Positions 10,342-21,123 are shown, counted from the stretch's first letter. The stretch is 64,000 nucleotides of DNA from Rusavskia elegans (GCA_011316305.1 SAUG01000156.1:1-64000), one strand, 5' to 3'. The notes: generated by a model not told the origin, from the letters alone. Program-made: numbers and translations.

Positions 10342-11996
10342 ATGGCGGCCGGCTATGCTATTCCAGCTTCCCTTCATGAACACAAGGTCTCAGATACCAT
10401 TCACCCACTCACATCAATCAAAATGGGCGACAACCGACCGAAAAGTATGCGACGGAGAATTAGTGTGGGCTTACCCATGCACAATCGCCAACGTACAATA
10501 TCACACACAGTGCCTAGCTACGATCATTCAAGAATCACTCAATATCTCCTGGAGACGTTTCAGCATAGGCCTCTTCTGCACAGTATACTCATCGAGAAAG
10601 ACTCCCGACGTATCTTCTACTTCATGTGGTATGCTAGCAGCCTCGACCTTTCCAAGGGATGTTAGCTTACACACTTCACTTAGTTTGAACTTCTCTTTTA
10701 TGCTTGTACAACTCTTCTATGGCTTCGTCACTAGCTCCTTAGGACTGCTCAGCGACAGCATCCATATGTTCTTCGACTGTCTAGCGCTCGTTGTGGGCCT
10801 ATGCGCAGCTGTTATGAGTAAATGGCCGCCAACTCCGCGTTTTCCCTACGGCTACGGCAAAGTGGACACATTGGCCGGATTTGCCAACGGGATATTCTTG
10901 ATGTAGGTGAAAGATGTGGGAATTTCAAGACTTGCGACTCATAGACGCTAGGCTCATCAGCATCGAAATTGTCTACGAAGCAATCGAGCGGTTGGTCGAA
11001 GGGAGCGAGATGCAGCGCATCGGCGAGCTCTTGACGGTCAGCACACTTGGGCTCATAGTCAACCTTGTGGGGGTCACGGCATTTGGCCATGCCCACCACG
11101 GTCACTCTCATGGAAGTCATGACCATGGTCACTCCCATAAAGGTCACGATCACGGTCACTATGATGGAGGTCATGATCACGCTCACACCCATGGGGGTCA
11201 CGATCACGCTCACTTGCATGAAGGTCACACCCACGATCACTCTCATGATGGTCATGATTCTGGGCACTCCCACGAAGAGCACAGAGACTTTAACGGCGCT
11301 ACAGCGAGCAATGGCAGCCCACATGACTCCCATCATCATCACCATTTAGACGAAAAGCATGGTGTCGAACACGATCACTGCCACGAGAACGGACAACCCG
11401 TCCATCTGCACGTTAGCCCGAACCCTTCGCCCTACTCCTCCGTCCCCCCTACGCCTTCGAAACCGATTCATGCACACTCACATGCATCTGAGGTTGCCCC
11501 TCACCACCATCATAGCCACGGCAATGAGAACATGCACGGGATATATCTCCACATCTTGGCCGATACACTTGGCTCTGCTGCAGTGGTGGTGTCAACGGTA
11601 CTGATCCACTTCTACGGATGGTCCGGGTTTGATCCGTTAGCATCATGCCTTATCGCCATCCTTATCTTCGCTTCCGCCATACCACTTGTCAAGTCTTCAG
11701 CAAAGACGCTCCTCCTCACCGTGCCAGAGGATACCGAGTTTGATCTAAGGGAAGCCCTCGCGGGTGTAAGCGCGCTGAGAGGAGTTGTCGGCTATGCTGC
11801 GCCCAAATTCTGGCTCGCAGAAGGCGACGAGCGGAAAGTACTCGGAGTCATTCATGTCACAGCAGCAAGAGGTGCAGATATGGAGGATCTGAAAGAAAGA
11901 GCGGTAGCCTACCTTAGGAGCAAGCACATGGATGTGCTGGTTCAGGTGGAACGGGATGGCATGAATCGATGCTGGTGCAAAACCAAGGCTGGATGA
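10342..11996 (+). CDS. cation diffusion facilitator, Msc2/ZnT5-like zinc transporter
   Basis: A probable secretory-pathway Zn2+/H+ antiporter of the CDF family. Read in three exons: 10342-10628, 10684-10902 and 10952-11996, giving 516 residues. The first splice yields IFYFMCLNFSFMLVQLFYG, followed by the metal-site motif SLGLLSDSIHMFFD. The second splice continues NGIFLM into LISIEIVYEAIERL. The loop between TM4 and TM5 is an extreme His-rich tract (about residues 212-330) built of HGHSH/GHDHAH-type units. The second metal site HILADTLGS and a short C-terminal cytosolic domain follow. Fungal Msc2 proteins usually carry extra N-terminal membrane helices; none is visible here, so the start (ATG 10342, alternative ATG 10423) is uncertain and the gene may be longer or the family member shorter. 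Confidence 0.85.
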
Positions 11997-12250
11997 GGAA
12001 GAGGAGTGAAAGTATCATTGACGGTTGGCGGGCGTTGTATATTAGATGGCTACACTGAGATACCCAAGCGTGTCGAACACCTGCTACTGGATTAGCATGT
12101 ATATAGAGATACGCTAATTCATGAGTCTATGCACTTCTCCGTGACTTTCTCCATGAACGGATCCAGATATTCTATGAGCTGGGTCTTGGCACTTGGATGA
12201 TGAAGGGGATCTCAGAGGGGAAAGTATAGCCGGATCTTCGCTTTAAAATT
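11997..12250. other. 3' flank of the zinc transporter gene
   Basis: Short non-coding stretch between the transporter stop codon and the left end of the MITE-like element. It likely holds the 3' UTR. Confidence 0.4.
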
Positions 12251-12637
12251 CAGCGTGGGCAATCGCACCGCCCAAAGCTAGCAATTATTCCGCACTGCAC
12301 TAGCCCGTACCGTACCGCACCGACGAGTTTAAATACTAGTACCGCCTCATACTAAGCTCCGGGCGGGCTAGTATACTATTAGTAACTTCCATTTATAAGC
12401 GAGTCTTAGCAGGGGCTTCTAGCCCTACTACTACTACCAGAAGTATATCTTTAACGATAGGGACTCGAAGGTCTTTAAAAATCTTCTACCCTATTATAGA
12501 TAGCTTAGCGTTCAGCTTAATAATCTAGCTAAAATCTAGTACCGCCTGTACCGAGTTAGGAATCTGCTACCGTACGTCCTATTAGTTAACCCAGCACTAG
12601 CCTCGGTACGGTGCGGGCGGTGCGATTGCCCACGCTG
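12251..12637. mobile_element. MITE-like element with perfect 23-bp terminal inverted repeats
   Basis: The left end (12251-12273, starting CAGCGTGGGCAATCGCAC) is an exact reverse complement of the right end (12615-12637). The 387-bp element has no open frame. Just inside the ends, a second imperfect inverted pair of CCGTACCG-type sequence occurs (about 12304-12322 and 12604-12617), and a 12-bp direct repeat CTAGTACCGCCT sits at 12336 and 12536. The interior is AT-rich with many TA steps, like the RIP island, unlike its flanks. I see no clean target-site duplication. The CAG...CTG termini would be compatible with a non-autonomous DNA transposon, but the superfamily is not determined. Confidence 0.75.
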
Positions 12638-12708
12638 CGTTAAATAGCAACTTGAGATCAGACACCACCAGTTCACGATTCGCTACTCCATTCTATTTCT
12701 ATGATAGA

Positions 12709-13719
12709 ATGGCAACCGATACGGCTCTTCTAGAGAACTTATCCACGATCACAGACTCATTGACCTCAGCGATAGACGGTATACAGTCCACAGAGTCTCT
12801 CGCGCCTCCGAATGAAGGCCTCTCTCTTCTCGACACAAAGAATGAACTCCTTCTTTCCTACCTGCAAAATCTCGTCTTCCTGATACTATACAAGATCCGC
12901 AACCACCGCACTACTCCTGAAGTAAACAGTCAGGACGCCAGTCCATCTCATATCGACATTGTCAAAAATCTCGTCTCCCTCCGCCTCTACCTCGAAAAAG
13001 GTGTCCGCCCGCTGGAAAATCGCCTAAAATACCAACTCGACAAGCTCCTGCTCGCTGCATCTGAGGCTGATGCCCGACCCGCCTCACAACCACCATCTAG
13101 TAAACCTGACCATCTAGCTAAGAAGACCATCTCAGCATCAGGCGAATCGGAAGACGACGAGGAACCCTCCGCCCCCACCATCTCCGACCTCTCTCACCGT
13201 CCTAATCTCTCCGCTTTCACTCGACCTCGCCATACTTCTCCACCCTCTTCAAAGCGCGATTCTAATGTCTATCGTCCACCTCGCATCACACCAACCGCCT
13301 TGCCAACTACCGATCGCCCCTCCAAGGATCAAAATCGCAAGCGCAAGAATAACATGCTTGATACCTTTGTGCGGGAAGAGCTATCTACTGCTCCTGTGGC
13401 GGAGCCTTCGATTGGCGCTGGTACGGGGCTGAGGGGTAGAGATGCGGAGAAGGAGAGGGAAAGGAAGGAGTATGAGGAGTTGAGGTTGGTGAGATTGCCG
13501 ACGGAGGGTAAAAAGAAGGGGAAGGGGAGGAAGGAGAGGATTGGAGGCGGGTTTGACGAGGTATTGGGCGGAGCAGGGGAGGGTTTGGGTGAGGCGGTCA
13601 GGGGTGGAGGAAAAAGGAGGAAGGTTGCTAGTGGTGGAGGGGAAGGGAGGAAGGTGGGCGAGGCGTGGGAGAAGAGAAAGAAGATGGGGGTGAGAGGTTT
13701 GGGCGGGAAAAGGAGATGA
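12709..13719 (+). CDS. Sas10/Utp3/C1D-family ribosome biogenesis factor, LCP5/neuroguidin-like
   Basis: Nucleolar protein expected to act with the U3 snoRNP/SSU processome in 18S rRNA maturation. A single-exon frame of 336 residues from ATG 12709; an in-frame ATG at 12652 adds 19 residues with no family match and lies only 15 bp from the MITE-like element. The conserved core is at the N-terminus: LLDTKNELLLSYLQNLVFLI and IVKNLVSLRLYLEKGVRPLE, then NRLKYQLDKLLLAA. A Ser/Pro-rich linker follows, then a very basic tail with KKGKGRKERIGGGFDEVL, RKRK and KRRK clusters typical of this family and of nucleolar targeting. The gene is convergent with the PCI protein gene, with a 118-bp gap. Confidence 0.85.
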   Translation: MATDTALLENLSTITDSLTSAIDGIQSTESLAPPNEGLSLLDTKNELLLSYLQNLVFLILYKIRNHRTTPEVNSQDASPSHIDIVKNLVSLRLYLEKGVRPLENRLKYQLDKLLLAASEADARPASQPPSSKPDHLAKKTISASGESEDDEEPSAPTISDLSHRPNLSAFTRPRHTSPPSSKRDSNVYRPPRITPTALPTTDRPSKDQNRKRKNNMLDTFVREELSTAPVAEPSIGAGTGLRGRDAEKERERKEYEELRLVRLPTEGKKKGKGRKERIGGGFDEVLGGAGEGLGEAVRGGGKRRKVASGGGEGRKVGEAWEKRKKMGVRGLGGKRR

Positions 13720-13837
13720 CGCTCATTGTAAAAATTCTGGAAAAAAGTCGATTTCCAAGACGGTTGATCGATGCTCGTCATGAAAGAAAAAAAGACATAA
13801 TATCCAAAACAACTCTGTGGGGTATATCCAACAAAAT

Positions 13838-15601
13838 TCATGCGCCAACAGGCCTTGCGCCACTCAAATGCATCACCGTCCCTCCACCCCTTTTCTGCCC
13901 TTCCTTGACCCATCCCGGCACCTCATCATCCATCTTCGCTTTGAGAGTCGCCCATACGTTCGGAAAGCCCACCGCTAACGGCGTAGCGTTCTTCGCGCCC
14001 GTGATCGCGAATCTTTTCTGGCTGTGACTGATGAAGCCATGTAAGAGATCTTGATCTATCAGAGACGCTACCATTGACTCTACGGTCTCTATCGTGTGAA
14101 GGTCGGGAATTGGAGGGTCAACGCAATCCAGAAGGTCGGGGTCAATGTAGCCGTGGGGTACTTCGGAATTATCGTCGGCTTGTGCTGGAGGTGTGTCTGC
14201 TGGTGTCGGTGGGAAGATGAAAATGGAGTTGGTATGTTCTCCTCGACTGGCGTTCTGGCTTGTCGCGTCATCGGATGGCTCGGACCCGATACCTAAACCG
14301 CGCTTTTCGAGGAAGGTCGCGAGAATGAAAATGTCTTCTATACTCAGTGTGGGCGCCGTCCTCCTGGAGACATTGCCTCGGTTACCAGACAATAGGAAAG
14401 TCCGTCGAGCAAGGGATCGCCAGAGAATTACTTCGCACCGACTGGTGATCTGGAGGAGTATACGCCAATGGAGGAACCACGCTGCAGAAGGATTGTCGAT
14501 GTCTGTAAGCTTGCGGAAAGATGCAATATCTCCTTTTGCGAGGGCGCCGCAAATAGGTTCGAATTTCTCCTGCAGACCTTGAGCTTCGGGCCTTTGGTAG
14601 ATGTGTTGTTTTGGAAAGCGGCCAAGGATGATGTTCGAAGTGATAAGGTAGATGAGGATGAGACGGCGCTGCTTAGTCGCTTGACGGTGGCATTGGTAGT
14701 AAGCTTCTTGGAGAGCGAGCTGTGCTCTGTAAAAGTGGTTGTTGGCGAAGTGGTAGCGACCGAGATAGTAGAGAAAGGTGGTTCGTTGAGCGGCGGGGTA
14801 GAGAGAAAGAGGCGGAGATTGTTGGTAAATCAGGGCGAAGATTTGCTCAGCGCTTCGGAGCTTCCGACAGTGGAAGAAGAGTTTGAGGCAGACGTTGGCC
14901 ATGAGGTAAATACCAATTCTTCTACCTTCTGGCTTCCCGCTATTGTCGAGACCTGATAAGTTGCCACTTCTTTCACTGGCGCACTTCTTGAATGCTTCAC
15001 GTATCAGGTTCGCTGATCCTTCGGCGAGAGTTACCCTTTCACCTGCCTCTTCGGCACCTATGGCGGCCTCTCGACTCGTGAGATTGGCGACGAGGTCTGG
15101 CCGTTTGTCCAAGCCTATCGCTAGCTTGGACAGTGTGCGCGATAGAGAGATGACGGTGGGAAGGATGAGAACTCCGGTCGACGCGCTCAGCGCAATACTT
15201 GCTTGCCTTATGCTCTATTAATTGATTGTAGTATGATCGGTGCAGCGCGAGGCCAGAGCCTACCCAAGGAGAGCTTTCAACTTGTCATGCGTTTCCAGGA
15301 GCTGGCTGACGTCGACGTCTCGAATGAAAGCAAAGTACTTGGCCACGAATGAGATGAAGCTTGTGAAAGAGCCTCCACCATCGCCCTCTTCGTGCGGTGG
15401 TAATGCGCTTGAGCATTTGCGTTCCAATTCATTGTGCTCGGCTGCAGTATATGTCTGCCTCAGCTCGGCCACCATCCGCTCGTAGATAGGAGGCCATGGT
15501 GGTTCGTAATGTAAGAAATCCTGTATCTGTGCGCCATCTTTCTGTTTCATCAGACGTGCGATTCCATCCAGAAATTGGTCGACCGTAGGAGTTGCCATCA
15601 T
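13838..15601 (-). CDS. PCI-domain protein, Csn12/Thp1/PCID2 family
   Basis: Likely the PCI subunit of a TREX-2-type mRNA export complex or a Csn12-like signalosome-associated factor; the two are close relatives and I cannot choose from sequence alone. Two exons, 15264-15601 and 13838-15212, with a 51-bp GT-AG intron, give 570 residues. The N-terminal exon (FLDGIARLMKQKDGAQIQDF, then PPWPPIYERMVAELR) resembles the Thp1/Csn12 amino end. The central part has TPR-like helices (YYLGRYHFANNHFYRAQLAL, EAYYQCHRQATKQRRLILIY). The PCI winged-helix end includes ETVESMVASLIDQDLLHGFI and SHSQKRFAI. The start could be either of two adjacent ATGs (15601 or 15598). The divergent flavin monooxygenase gene lies 435 bp away. 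Confidence 0.82.
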
Positions 15602-16036
15602 ATGTTCATCTCATAATAAGATTTCTGTCTGGGGTTTCGTCTGAGCTCGAAGAGTGGACGTCATGGAGAAGCCACGTGAATGACCACTCAATTGACAGCC
15701 ATGTATGGAGCTTCAAATATGAAACATTTCGCCACGTTCAAGTAGTCCGATGTCTCGATACAGCGCAAAGCCCGGCGGTGGCAGATGATTTTGTTTATGA
15801 GGAGCTTGGTTATCCACGTCGATCTTCAACTCATGATCGACAGGGGCCATATCAATGGTGCGCTAAATTACCTTAGTCACAGCCGAGCAGCCGCCGTAAA
15901 TTGACGTCACTCGGAGTGAATCGCATGTGAAAGTTCCAGCACGTCAATATGAAGGTCTGTCATCATCAGTCCTTCTCAGATATCGACGAGTTTGCTCACC
16001 AATTATTTACAAAAAGCGAACAAGACTTCTCTCAAT
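15602..16036. other. divergent promoter region of the PCI gene and the FMO gene
   Basis: A 435-bp non-coding gap between divergent start codons. It contains a perfect TGACGTCA palindrome at 15902-15909 and a related GGACGTCA near 15657. Small frames here have no family match. Confidence 0.5.
15902..15909. promoter_or_regulatory. CRE-type palindrome TGACGTCA
   Basis: A perfect 8-bp ATF/CREB-type bZIP site, 128 bp upstream of the monooxygenase ATG. A site this short is expected about once per 64 kb by chance, so its function is only suggested by its position. Confidence 0.35.
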
Positions 16037-17711
16037 ATGGACTTCCACCCAATCCTCTGGTTATACTCACTCATTCAATGGGTGCTGGACAAACTCCTCT
16101 CGCCCACTCCTCCTCCGCCGAAAGCTAGGCTAGGTCGACCTCGTATCGCTGTGATCGGAGCAGGACTCACAGGTGTCTCATCAGCTTCGCACTGCGTTGG
16201 TCATGGCTTTGATGTTACCATATTTGAAGCAGGGGATGAGACGAGCTTGGGTGGCATCTGGAGCGTTCGTTGACCTTTAACCTGCTCGTTGTGCTGGTTT
16301 TACTGACTGCCAGAATTAGAAGGTGAACAACACCTCGGGCCTCCAGATCCATAGTATTATGTACCGCTTTCATCCTTCAGTCAAGTGGGTTGCTGGATAT
16401 CCCGACCGGCAGCAGATTGTATCGCAAATCACTCAAATCTGGAAGAAATACGGTTTGCAAGAACGAACTAAATTCAATACACCTGTCAAGTCAACCAGAC
16501 AGGATCATCACGGTCGCTGGATTATCAACGACAACCCATCGCTGGGCAGCTTTGAAGGCATCCTTGCTGCGGTCGGAACATGTGGGGATCCCAAAATGCC
16601 CCACATGCCCAACCAAGAAGCCTTTAAGGGCGAAATCTTCCATTCGTCGAAATTAGATGGCAAGACAGCAGCTGGCAAGAAGGTCATTATCATTGGCGGC
16701 GGAGCTTCTGCTGTAGAAGCCTTGGAATTTGTGGTGCACACGGATGCTGCTTCAACGTCTGTCCTAGCACGTTCAGAGAAGTGGATCATCCCGAGGAATG
16801 CCTTAGTGGATGGAATACTGGCACTCAATATTTTCGGTCAAGAAACCATATTCTCCTGGATTCCGGAGGCTCTGCTGAAAAGATTCTTCTATCGCGACCT
16901 GGAAGACTTGGCCCCTGACTCAGAAGGTCTCTTCACGGAAACGCCAATGGTCAACTCCGACATTTTTCATCAAATCCGTGCCCACAAGGCGGAATGGTTG
17001 CGTGGAGATATTGTCCGATTCACAGAACAAGGGATCAATTTCAGACGCCGAGCAAAAGGAGTCCCAAAAGGAGGTCCCGGTGAAGAAATCGAGGTCCAAG
17101 GAGACATGGTTATTATGGCAACTGGCTATCAGCGTCCTAGTCTTTCCTTCCTCCCCAACGAGGTCTTCCAAGAGCCTTATCAGCCACCTCGCTGGTATCT
17201 TCAGGTCTTTCCGCCCGAACACATGAGGTATGTATTATCCTGCCAGATGAGTCAAAGTTCAATACTCATCACAAGTAGTGTCTGTTGCAACAATTGTACA
17301 TACGTGAACGCAATCGGCACAGTAAGTTTGCTATCCCTCTTCGATCCTCATGTATATCGGAACGCTCAAATCTCGAATTGTCAGGTTGGAAACTACCATA
17401 TCGGAATCTATACTCGATTGCTCTTGATGTTTCTTGTGGATCCACTAGCTCGACCGCAAGAGTACTGGATGAAGCGGTGGATTGACATGACGTCTTTCCT
17501 GAAAGCGCGTGCCCCGACTGGGGCTTTTGACTTCTTTACCTATTCCGAATTGCTGTATTGGTTTGTCTTTTGCATTGCGATCAACCCATTCCGGTGGAAG
17601 TGGGCACCATTCGTCTTTCTTGGGATTGGAAGTGCTCTGCCTAGGGACATTGTACATCGGGAGGATCAGATCCGTAATGGTCTCGCTATGAAGAGAAGGC
17701 AACATGAATGA
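16037..17711 (+). CDS. flavin-containing monooxygenase-like protein
   Basis: An FAD- and NADPH-dependent monooxygenase likely oxidising soft nucleophiles or ketones; substrate unknown. Four exons: 16037-16264, 16320-17227, 17279-17321 and 17385-17711, giving 501 residues. A short hydrophobic N-terminus (HPILWLYSLIQWVLDKLL) may anchor it to a membrane. The FAD Rossmann motif is IAVIGAGLTG near residue 40. The FMO fingerprint appears as FKGEIFHSSKLDG, the NADPH-binding site as IIIGGGASAVEALE, and the ATG motif as MVIMATGYQRP. The first splice restores GGIWSKVNNTSGLQ and the last two restore INAIGTVGNYHIGIYTR-like continuity (here VNAIGT joined to VGNYHIG). Intron 1 has an unusual GTTCGT donor. 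A C-terminal hydrophobic stretch (LLYWFVFCIAINPF) could be a further membrane segment. Confidence 0.88.
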
Positions 17712-18683
17712 GAGGCCAGAGCTTGCCTCATTTGCGGAACAAGGGCGTCGCTAGGTTGATAACAAAGTCCTTCGCCTATCGTACGACAATCAGCACCCAC
17801 CATAACATTGCGCATACAGTAGTCCAGTACCACTGGGAACATCAAACATGAAGCAAGAATCTCCACTAAAGACCTCACTGACAGTCTGCCATGATTGACT
17901 GGCAGGAGGACTAACGCATCGCCACCGGCGGGTATCTGTACACCAGAACCAGGGGGGAATCAAATGGAGATACTCCGAGTGGATCCAACAGACCCTCGTC
18001 TTCTCATCTCTCCTCTGGTGACATACCTGCTTACTTGATAGCTCCAGTCCGCAGCAAGTGTGGCTCCGGTACACCAAGGTATTTAGCTTTCCTCGTCTGC
18101 AATTATTCCTTTTGTACCCAGTATGATCTTTCCCCGTACGTATCGTATCTTCTAATGCTGGTTACTTTTGGCCAAGCCGTACTGATATGCGGATTGAGGT
18201 TGCCGGGTGGCCAAGACGGCAAGCCAGCGATGGACCTTTTTGGGGAAAATAAACGTACATGCGAGCAGGGATGAAGGACGCAGGGGGTGAAATTGATTGA
18301 TCATAGCTAAACGCGTGTCTCTTGACCACTGTAGTACCCTTTTTGAGATCCCAGTTCATCACCCAGATTGAAGATACGGAAAAGAGTCGAATAGGATCAA
18401 GTTCATGAGTAGTGACAGCCGTAACCTGAGCCAACGATACGAGTTGTCAATAGGAAACTAAAGTACTGGCTACCATGATACGTCGGTAATGTCGGAGCTG
18501 TGTAATCTCTCTGGCCAGACGCCTTACTTATGATGAACATATTGTAGCACTCATAATGCATATGAAAGTGACGTCAGTTCAAATTTGGCTTACTTAGTGC
18601 ATCATCTCAAAGCAGGATCTTCTGCTCTATTACTCTCGGACTGAAGCCTCTGGGCAGGGCGTATCGACTCACATTCAACGGCC
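17712..18683. other. intergenic, no supported gene
   Basis: Minus-strand frames at 17790-18077 and 18162-18434 show some sensible composition but no family match and no splice model I trust. A perfect TGACGTCA lies at 18569-18576. The interval probably contains the FMO 3' UTR and the promoter of the next gene. Confidence 0.4.
18569..18576. promoter_or_regulatory. CRE-type palindrome TGACGTCA
   Basis: The second perfect bZIP-type palindrome, 108 bp upstream of the SigF-like gene ATG, at a distance similar to that of the site before the monooxygenase gene. Regulatory use is inferred only. Confidence 0.35.
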
Positions 18684-19399
18684 ATGGAAGATCCAGGTCA
18701 TACCTGTTCATCCTCCAGATATGATGATTTTGCTAACCTCTGTCTTCAGTCTCGGACATCCCTCGCGTCATACGCCTATTGACCCAATCGGCGCCATCTA
18801 CCCAGCGCGCAACGATCGAGAAATACTTCACCCCTTCAGCTTCATTCACCCATCCTTTTTGCCGGACCGGTAGCTTCGAAGGCAGTCGATGGCTCATTTG
18901 GTGCATATATCGCTGGTACAAGATCATGTCGCCGCGGATAGAGATAACCATTGACGGCGTTGCGTACGACGAGAAGAACCTCATCCTCTACGTTAACATC
19001 CACCAAGTTTTTCGGATATGGATGATACCCTTCTTCAAAGCACCAGTGTCCTTGGTCACGGTCCTCAAACTTGTCCGCTATCCTCCACTTCCTCATCAAC
19101 CGTCATATTCGACCCCAATCAGCCCAAATGATACCGCGATCAATTCTTCAAACAGATCGACGTCGTCCGAAAAGCAGTTGTACTTCATCCAGAGCCAGAA
19201 TGATCTGTACCAGGTCAATGAGTTCTTCAACTTCTTCAGTCAATTCGGCATTTTGAGCGGATTATTGCTGCTATGGCAATTCGTGGCCACGGCTTTGTGC
19301 ATCGTGGGCGCAACAATGTTCTGGCCCATCAGCTGGGTCGAACAAAATGTCATCGGTGGTAATCGGGAGAAGAGCATTGGGGATGCAGTAAGGGGATAG
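18684..19399 (+). CDS. SigF-like NTF2-like domain protein with C-terminal membrane segment
   Basis: Two exons, 18684-18696 and 18750-19399, give 220 residues. The 13-bp first exon encodes MEDP, and the junction gives MEDPVSDIPRVIRLLTQSAP. The body (RATIEKYFTPSASFTHPFCR, then TGSFEGSRWLIWCIYRWYKI) matches what I recall of fungal proteins annotated as SigF-like NTF2-fold proteins. These have a cone-shaped fold with no established substrate in fungi. A hydrophobic stretch near residues 170-195 (ILSGLLLLWQFVATALCIVG) suggests membrane anchoring. The intron donor GTCATA is weak, so the small first exon is the least certain part; without it the first in-frame ATG is 18779. The cellular role is unknown. 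Confidence 0.72.
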
Positions 19400-19818
19400 C
19401 GGAAGGAAGGAGGGAGGTTTTCGGGGTCCGGACGTCAGCGATTCAAGACTGGACGGATGGATATAAATAAATTAGATACGCGCAGTTCTACGGCACAATG
19501 TGACCAGTAGACCAGTTTCCGGGATGGAAGGATGGGAAGCCGCACGGTTGGAATTGGAAAGAAATGGTGCATGAAGCGAGATTCGCTAACGACGTAGCCT
19601 GAAACATATGTAATCTTTTTCCTTACTGGGCCTCATCAGCAATAATTCTCAGCTTCCGAGCTGTCGTTGTATCATGTCTCTGTCTTCGAATCCACTCATT
19701 ATAGCAATCACTGAGTAGAAGTAGGCACCAAGGAAACACAAGATTGAACGCCAGCTGTGCCTAACAAAACCCACATGAAATTATTGAGTTTTATCGACTT
19801 CGTTCTCAAGCAAAGTAT
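19400..19818. other. intergenic, no gene seen
   Basis: Non-coding stretch between the SigF-like gene and tRNA-Phe. It likely includes the 3' UTR. Nothing else is recognised. Confidence 0.45.
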
Positions 19819-19911
19819 GCGGCTTTAGCTCAGTTGGGAGAGCGTTAGACTGAAGCACCAACTTCGGTTTACGGAATCTAAAGGTCACCCGTTCGATCCG
19901 GGTAAGCCGCA
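19819..19911 (+). tRNA. tRNA-Phe (GAA) with 20-nt intron
   Basis: A full cloverleaf can be drawn. The acceptor stem is GCGGCTT with AAGCCGC, the D arm is GCTCAGTTGGGAGAGC, and the T arm contains GGTTCGATCC-like sequence (CCCGTTCGATCCGGG). The anticodon GAA is at 19852-19854, followed by G37. An intron occupies about 19856-19875, the standard place just after position 37, and is rejoined to the 3' anticodon stem TCTAA. T-rich runs downstream (19917-19932) fit Pol III termination. The 5' half is nearly identical to yeast tRNA-Phe. Confidence 0.95.
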
Positions 19912-20370
19912 GTTTCACCTTTTGGCCTTTTTGGGGTTCTCGAGATGGGGAATCGATCCACCTTCAGTGCGCCAATGATATGTCTGTCAGGATGCTAAAC
20001 GACCGATTGGATGTTGCAAGGTCTTTCGCAAAGACCAGCCTTTCTTTCATGGAAGCACGAAGGGTGGGCTTTGTGGTAGCCTAGAATCATTTGCTTTTGA
20101 TATATGGAATCGTTCCTTTCTTCCAATTTGATCTCCTTCTGGTACGGCATGATTTCGACACAATCCTACCAGGCGCTCAGTGTACCTGGCAGCTCAATCT
20201 ATCTGTAGGTCTGACTGTCGTCATCTCTAACACGCTTGACAATATCACAGATCGATGCATTTCCTTATTATCCCACAGTACATCCCAATGGCTCCTTGTC
20301 CAGTTTTACTAAGCATCTTACCACGTCTAAAACGGTTGTCCTCGTGATATCCAGACGCAGTTCCTCGATC

Positions 20371-20640
20371 ATGGCGTTCAGTCAAAGCGCAGCTCGATCT
20401 GAGGATGAGACCATTGCTGGCGGGGAAGAGCACTCCTTCGGGAGGTTAGGGAGAGCAGAACGGCAGATTGTTTCGGAGGACTCCTTTGATCAAGGTGCAC
20501 AGCTGATGGCAGAAGAACTGTGTCAGTACAGATCTTGCATGACGAATACCTGTTACCAAGAGCTGCTAAGGTATCGAGCCTCAAGAGTGCATGGTGATGT
20601 AATGGAGAGTCGTCTTACACGCAGACAAGGGCTGCGCTGA
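20371..20640 (+). CDS. weak hypothetical ORF
   Basis: A short frame beginning MAFSQSAARSEDETIAGGEE, within a longer open frame from 20236. Composition is plausible for coding (acidic, Arg-rich) but there is no known family, no convincing splice partner and no clear conserved motif. It may be one exon of a small species-specific gene together with the 20770-21123 frame, or it may be chance. Confidence 0.25.
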   Translation: MAFSQSAARSEDETIAGGEEHSFGRLGRAERQIVSEDSFDQGAQLMAEELCQYRSCMTNTCYQELLRYRASRVHGDVMESRLTRRQGLR

Positions 20641-20769
20641 TGCCGCAGCTGCCATGATGGTCAATAGCGGCGAGTATGACCAACGAAGTCGGTAAGGTGC
20701 ATGGAGCTAGGGACCCAGAATGCCTAGATATGGATCTCCATAGGCAAGAGCCAAAGCCCAGACGGTGAA

Positions 20770-21123
20770 ATGGATCTATCAGAGCAAGGACTAGCAGGGT
20801 TTTCGCGGAAAAAGGCGAGGGATACCTTACATACGGAGAAACGGCAGCACTTGCTTGCCACGCTGCCGGAGACTTGTAGTCTCGCAGGCCTCCAAAGACG
20901 AGCCCTTCAGGAACTTCACACATTCTCCGCTGCCGAACTTCAAGAATTTGGTAAGCCATCGAACAGGTTGGCGACTCCTTCCGAATTTGAAAACGCTCAG
21001 TTGGGTCTCGTGATGCCCTGCCAGTCGAAGGATAGGCGAGTTCTGGGATCCCGAAAATCGGAGCACCTAAATATTAGCTGGAAAGGGACTGAGCAAAGAT
21101 TCCATGTTCCATTTCGACTGTAG
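20770..21123 (+). CDS. weak hypothetical ORF
   Basis: A 117-codon frame beginning MDLSEQGLAGFSRKKARDTL with a helical Leu/Ala/Glu-rich middle (LAGLQRRALQELHTFSAAEL). A possible GTAAGC donor occurs at about 20952. I recognise no family. The antisense frame 20615-20959 is equally unconvincing. Confidence 0.25.
   Translation: MDLSEQGLAGFSRKKARDTLHTEKRQHLLATLPETCSLAGLQRRALQELHTFSAAELQEFGKPSNRLATPSEFENAQLGLVMPCQSKDRRVLGSRKSEHLNISWKGTEQRFHVPFRL

Noticed and set aside
10355..10620. Alternative frame as the start of the zinc transporter
   Set aside because: The other frame leads directly into SRRIFYFM and the family splice; the alternative frame only joins after the intron without family resemblance.
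10812..11345. Long minus-strand ORF opposite the zinc transporter
   Set aside because: It is the antisense shadow of the His-rich loop (repeated GTGACC-type codons) and has no independent family match.
17790..18434. Minus-strand ORFs between the FMO and SigF-like genes
   Set aside because: Fragments look weakly protein-like, but no splice model or domain could be supported.
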